A DNA stretch of 6,458 nucleotides from Ferrovaceae bacterium (GTDB lineage Bacteria > Pseudomonadota > Gammaproteobacteria > Burkholderiales > Ferrovaceae): contig DAIDTL010000058.1 in NCBI GenBank assembly GCA_027457225.1, forward strand, positions 362-6,819. The letters are read 5' to 3'. This document shows positions 5,216 through 6,458 of this stretch, piece by piece (positions within the stretch are counted from its first letter, which is position 1; each line of letters starts with the position of its first letter). A program made the position numbers and the translations under genes. The notes under the pieces were generated by a model. That model did not search any database. It saw only the letters and a program-made list of their open reading frames with translations, and was not told the origin of the DNA.

Positions 5216-6458
5216 GCTCGTAAAACACCCATCGAACGGTACCGAAACATTGGTATTTCCGCACATATTGATGCGGGTAAGACCACTACGACCGAGCGTG
5301 TCCTGTTTTACACCGGTGTATCGCACAAAATCGGCGAAGTGCACGACGGTGCAGCCATCATGGACTGGATGGAGCAGGAGCAGGAGCGTGGCATTACGAT
5401 TACTTCGGCAGCCACCACCTGTTTCTGGAAAGGAATGGAAGGCAAATTTCCCGAGCATCACATCAACATCATTGATACGCCGGGTCACGTGGACTTTACG
5501 ATTGAAGTAGAGCGCTCCATGCGGGTGCTGGATGGGGCCTGCATGGTGTACGACTCTGTGGGCGGTGTGCAACCGCAATCCGAAACAGTGTGGCGCCAAG
5601 CTAACAAGTACGGTGTGCCGCGTCTTGCATTCGTCAATAAAATGGACCGTGTCGGGGCCGACTTTTTCAAGGTCTACCGTCAGATCAAGGAGCGCCTGCG
5701 CGGCAATCCTGTAGTGATCCAAATCCCCATCGGTGATGAGGAAAAGTTCGCGGGAGTGGTGGATCTTGTTCGAATGAAGGCCATCGTGTGGGATGAGGCC
5801 TCGCAGGGAATGAAGTTTGAGTTCATGGACATTCCCGCCAACCTTCAAGAAATGGCGGACGAGTGGCGGGAGAAAATGGTGGAAGCGGCTGCCGAGGCTT
5901 CCGAAGAATTGATGAACAAATACCTCGAGTCGGGCGAGTTGTCGGCCGACGAGATCCGTCGCGGCCTGCGCATACGGACCATTTCCGGTGAAATCGTCCC
6001 GATGTTGTGCGGCAGCGCTTTCAAGAACAAGGGTGTGCAGGCCATGCTCGATGCCGTGATCGACTACCTGCCTTCTCCGGTGGATATTCCGCCAGTGGAA
6101 GGCGAGCTGGAAAACGGTCAGATGGGCTCCCGCAAGGCAGATGATAAGGAGCCGTTCTCGGCCCTGGCTTTCAAGATCATGCCCGACCCGTTCGTGGGCC
6201 AGTTGATTTTCTTCCGTGTATATTCCGGCGTGGTTCATTCCGGCGATACCATTTACAACCCAACCAAGGGTCGTAAGGAGCGAATCGGCCGGATTTTGCA
6301 GATGCATGCCAACCAGCGTGAAGAAATCAAGGAAGTGCATGCCGGTTATATCGCAGCAGCCGTGGGCTTGAAAGAAGCGACCACCGGGGACACGCTGAGT
6401 GATCCGGACAAGCTGATTACCCTTGAAAAGATGGAGTTTCCCGAGCCCGTCATTTCCC
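5213..6458 (+). CDS. fusA: Elongation factor G (EF-G), partial at right edge
   Basis: EF-G is the GTPase that moves tRNAs and mRNA through the ribosome and helps recycle it. The window holds 415 codons, about 60% of the usual length of roughly 700. The GTPase domain motifs are AHIDAGKT (17-24), RGITI (59-63), DTPGH (88-92), NKMD (142-145) and CGSAF (266-270). Domain II begins after PFSALAFKI (315-322). The start is TTG at 5213: it places MARKTPIERYRNIGISAHIDAG in register with E. coli, and an in-frame TGA at 5189-5191 leaves no ATG or GTG between. Ribosome-binding bases are AGG (5201-5203) or AGAAG (5205-5209). Oddities are Asp at position 114, where E. coli has Cys (5552-5554), and Tyr at 379 (6347-6349), where the family has Asp in AGDI. 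The frame is otherwise unbroken. The sequence places it with betaproteobacterial EF-G. Confidence 0.97.
   Translation, partial: MARKTPIERYRNIGISAHIDAGKTTTTERVLFYTGVSHKIGEVHDGAAIMDWMEQEQERGITITSAATTCFWKGMEGKFPEHHINIIDTPGHVDFTIEVERSMRVLDGACMVYDSVGGVQPQSETVWRQANKYGVPRLAFVNKMDRVGADFFKVYRQIKERLRGNPVVIQIPIGDEEKFAGVVDLVRMKAIVWDEASQGMKFEFMDIPANLQEMADEWREKMVEAAAEASEELMNKYLESGELSADEIRRGLRIRTISGEIVPMLCGSAFKNKGVQAMLDAVIDYLPSPVDIPPVEGELENGQMGSRKADDKEPFSALAFKIMPDPFVGQLIFFRVYSGVVHSGDTIYNPTKGRKERIGRILQMHANQREEIKEVHAGYIAAAVGLKEATTGDTLSDPDKLITLEKMEFPEPVIS

Noticed and set aside
5112..5510. Open frame on the + strand starting in the rpsG-fusA gap
   Set aside because: It runs out of frame through the strongly conserved fusA GTPase domain, so most of it is a shadow; its first 33 codons resemble no family I recognise.
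5051..6340. Long open frame on the - strand opposite fusA
   Set aside because: It is antisense to conserved EF-G sequence and its translation shows no recognisable domain; long antisense frames are common opposite GC-biased genes.
1..6458. Mobile element, CRISPR array, tRNA, phage or defence system
   Set aside because: No repeated spacer pattern, transposase, att-like repeat, tRNA fold or accessory protein was seen; the window is core genome throughout.

Overview
The window is a stretch of bacterial housekeeping chromosome, all on the + strand: the 3' part of rpoC (RNA polymerase beta'), then rpsL (ribosomal protein S12), rpsG (S7) and the 5' part of fusA (elongation factor G). The rpoC-rpsL-rpsG-fusA order and the protein sequences point to a betaproteobacterium. 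The clearest marks are the 156-residue S7 ending in HYRF, the S12 start MPTINQLIRKP, and the large insertion in the beta' trigger loop. I cannot name a genus.

Layout: 1-4040 is rpoC, lacking about 54 N-terminal residues beyond the left edge. It is broken near base 790 by an apparent one-base deletion in the rudder. Bases 4041-4142 are the rpoC-rpsL gap. A near-consensus sigma70 promoter (TTGACA, 17 bp, TAAAAT) has its -35 box overlapping the rpoC stop codon, and the gap also holds an inverted repeat and a small hairpin. Bases 4143-4520 are rpsL and 4556-5026 are rpsG. Bases 5027-5212 are an unusually long rpsG-fusA gap with three potential hairpins and no convincing gene. Base 5213 to the right edge is fusA, which appears to start with TTG and is cut by the window end after 415 codons.

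The genes together make the transcription and translation machinery: the catalytic polymerase subunit, two proteins of the 30S subunit, and the translocation GTPase. Read-through from the rpoBC operon and a dedicated promoter at the end of rpoC could both feed the str-type genes.

I found no mobile element, CRISPR array, tRNA, rRNA, defence gene or novel multi-gene system. The points worth a second look are the rpoC frameshift, the promoter, the TTG start of fusA, the structured rpsG-fusA gap, and several substitutions at normally conserved residues (Asp at EF-G position 114, Tyr in the EF-G AGDI motif, Leu at beta' Arg1330). The frameshift, the TTG start and some substitutions could share one cause: base errors in this sequence.
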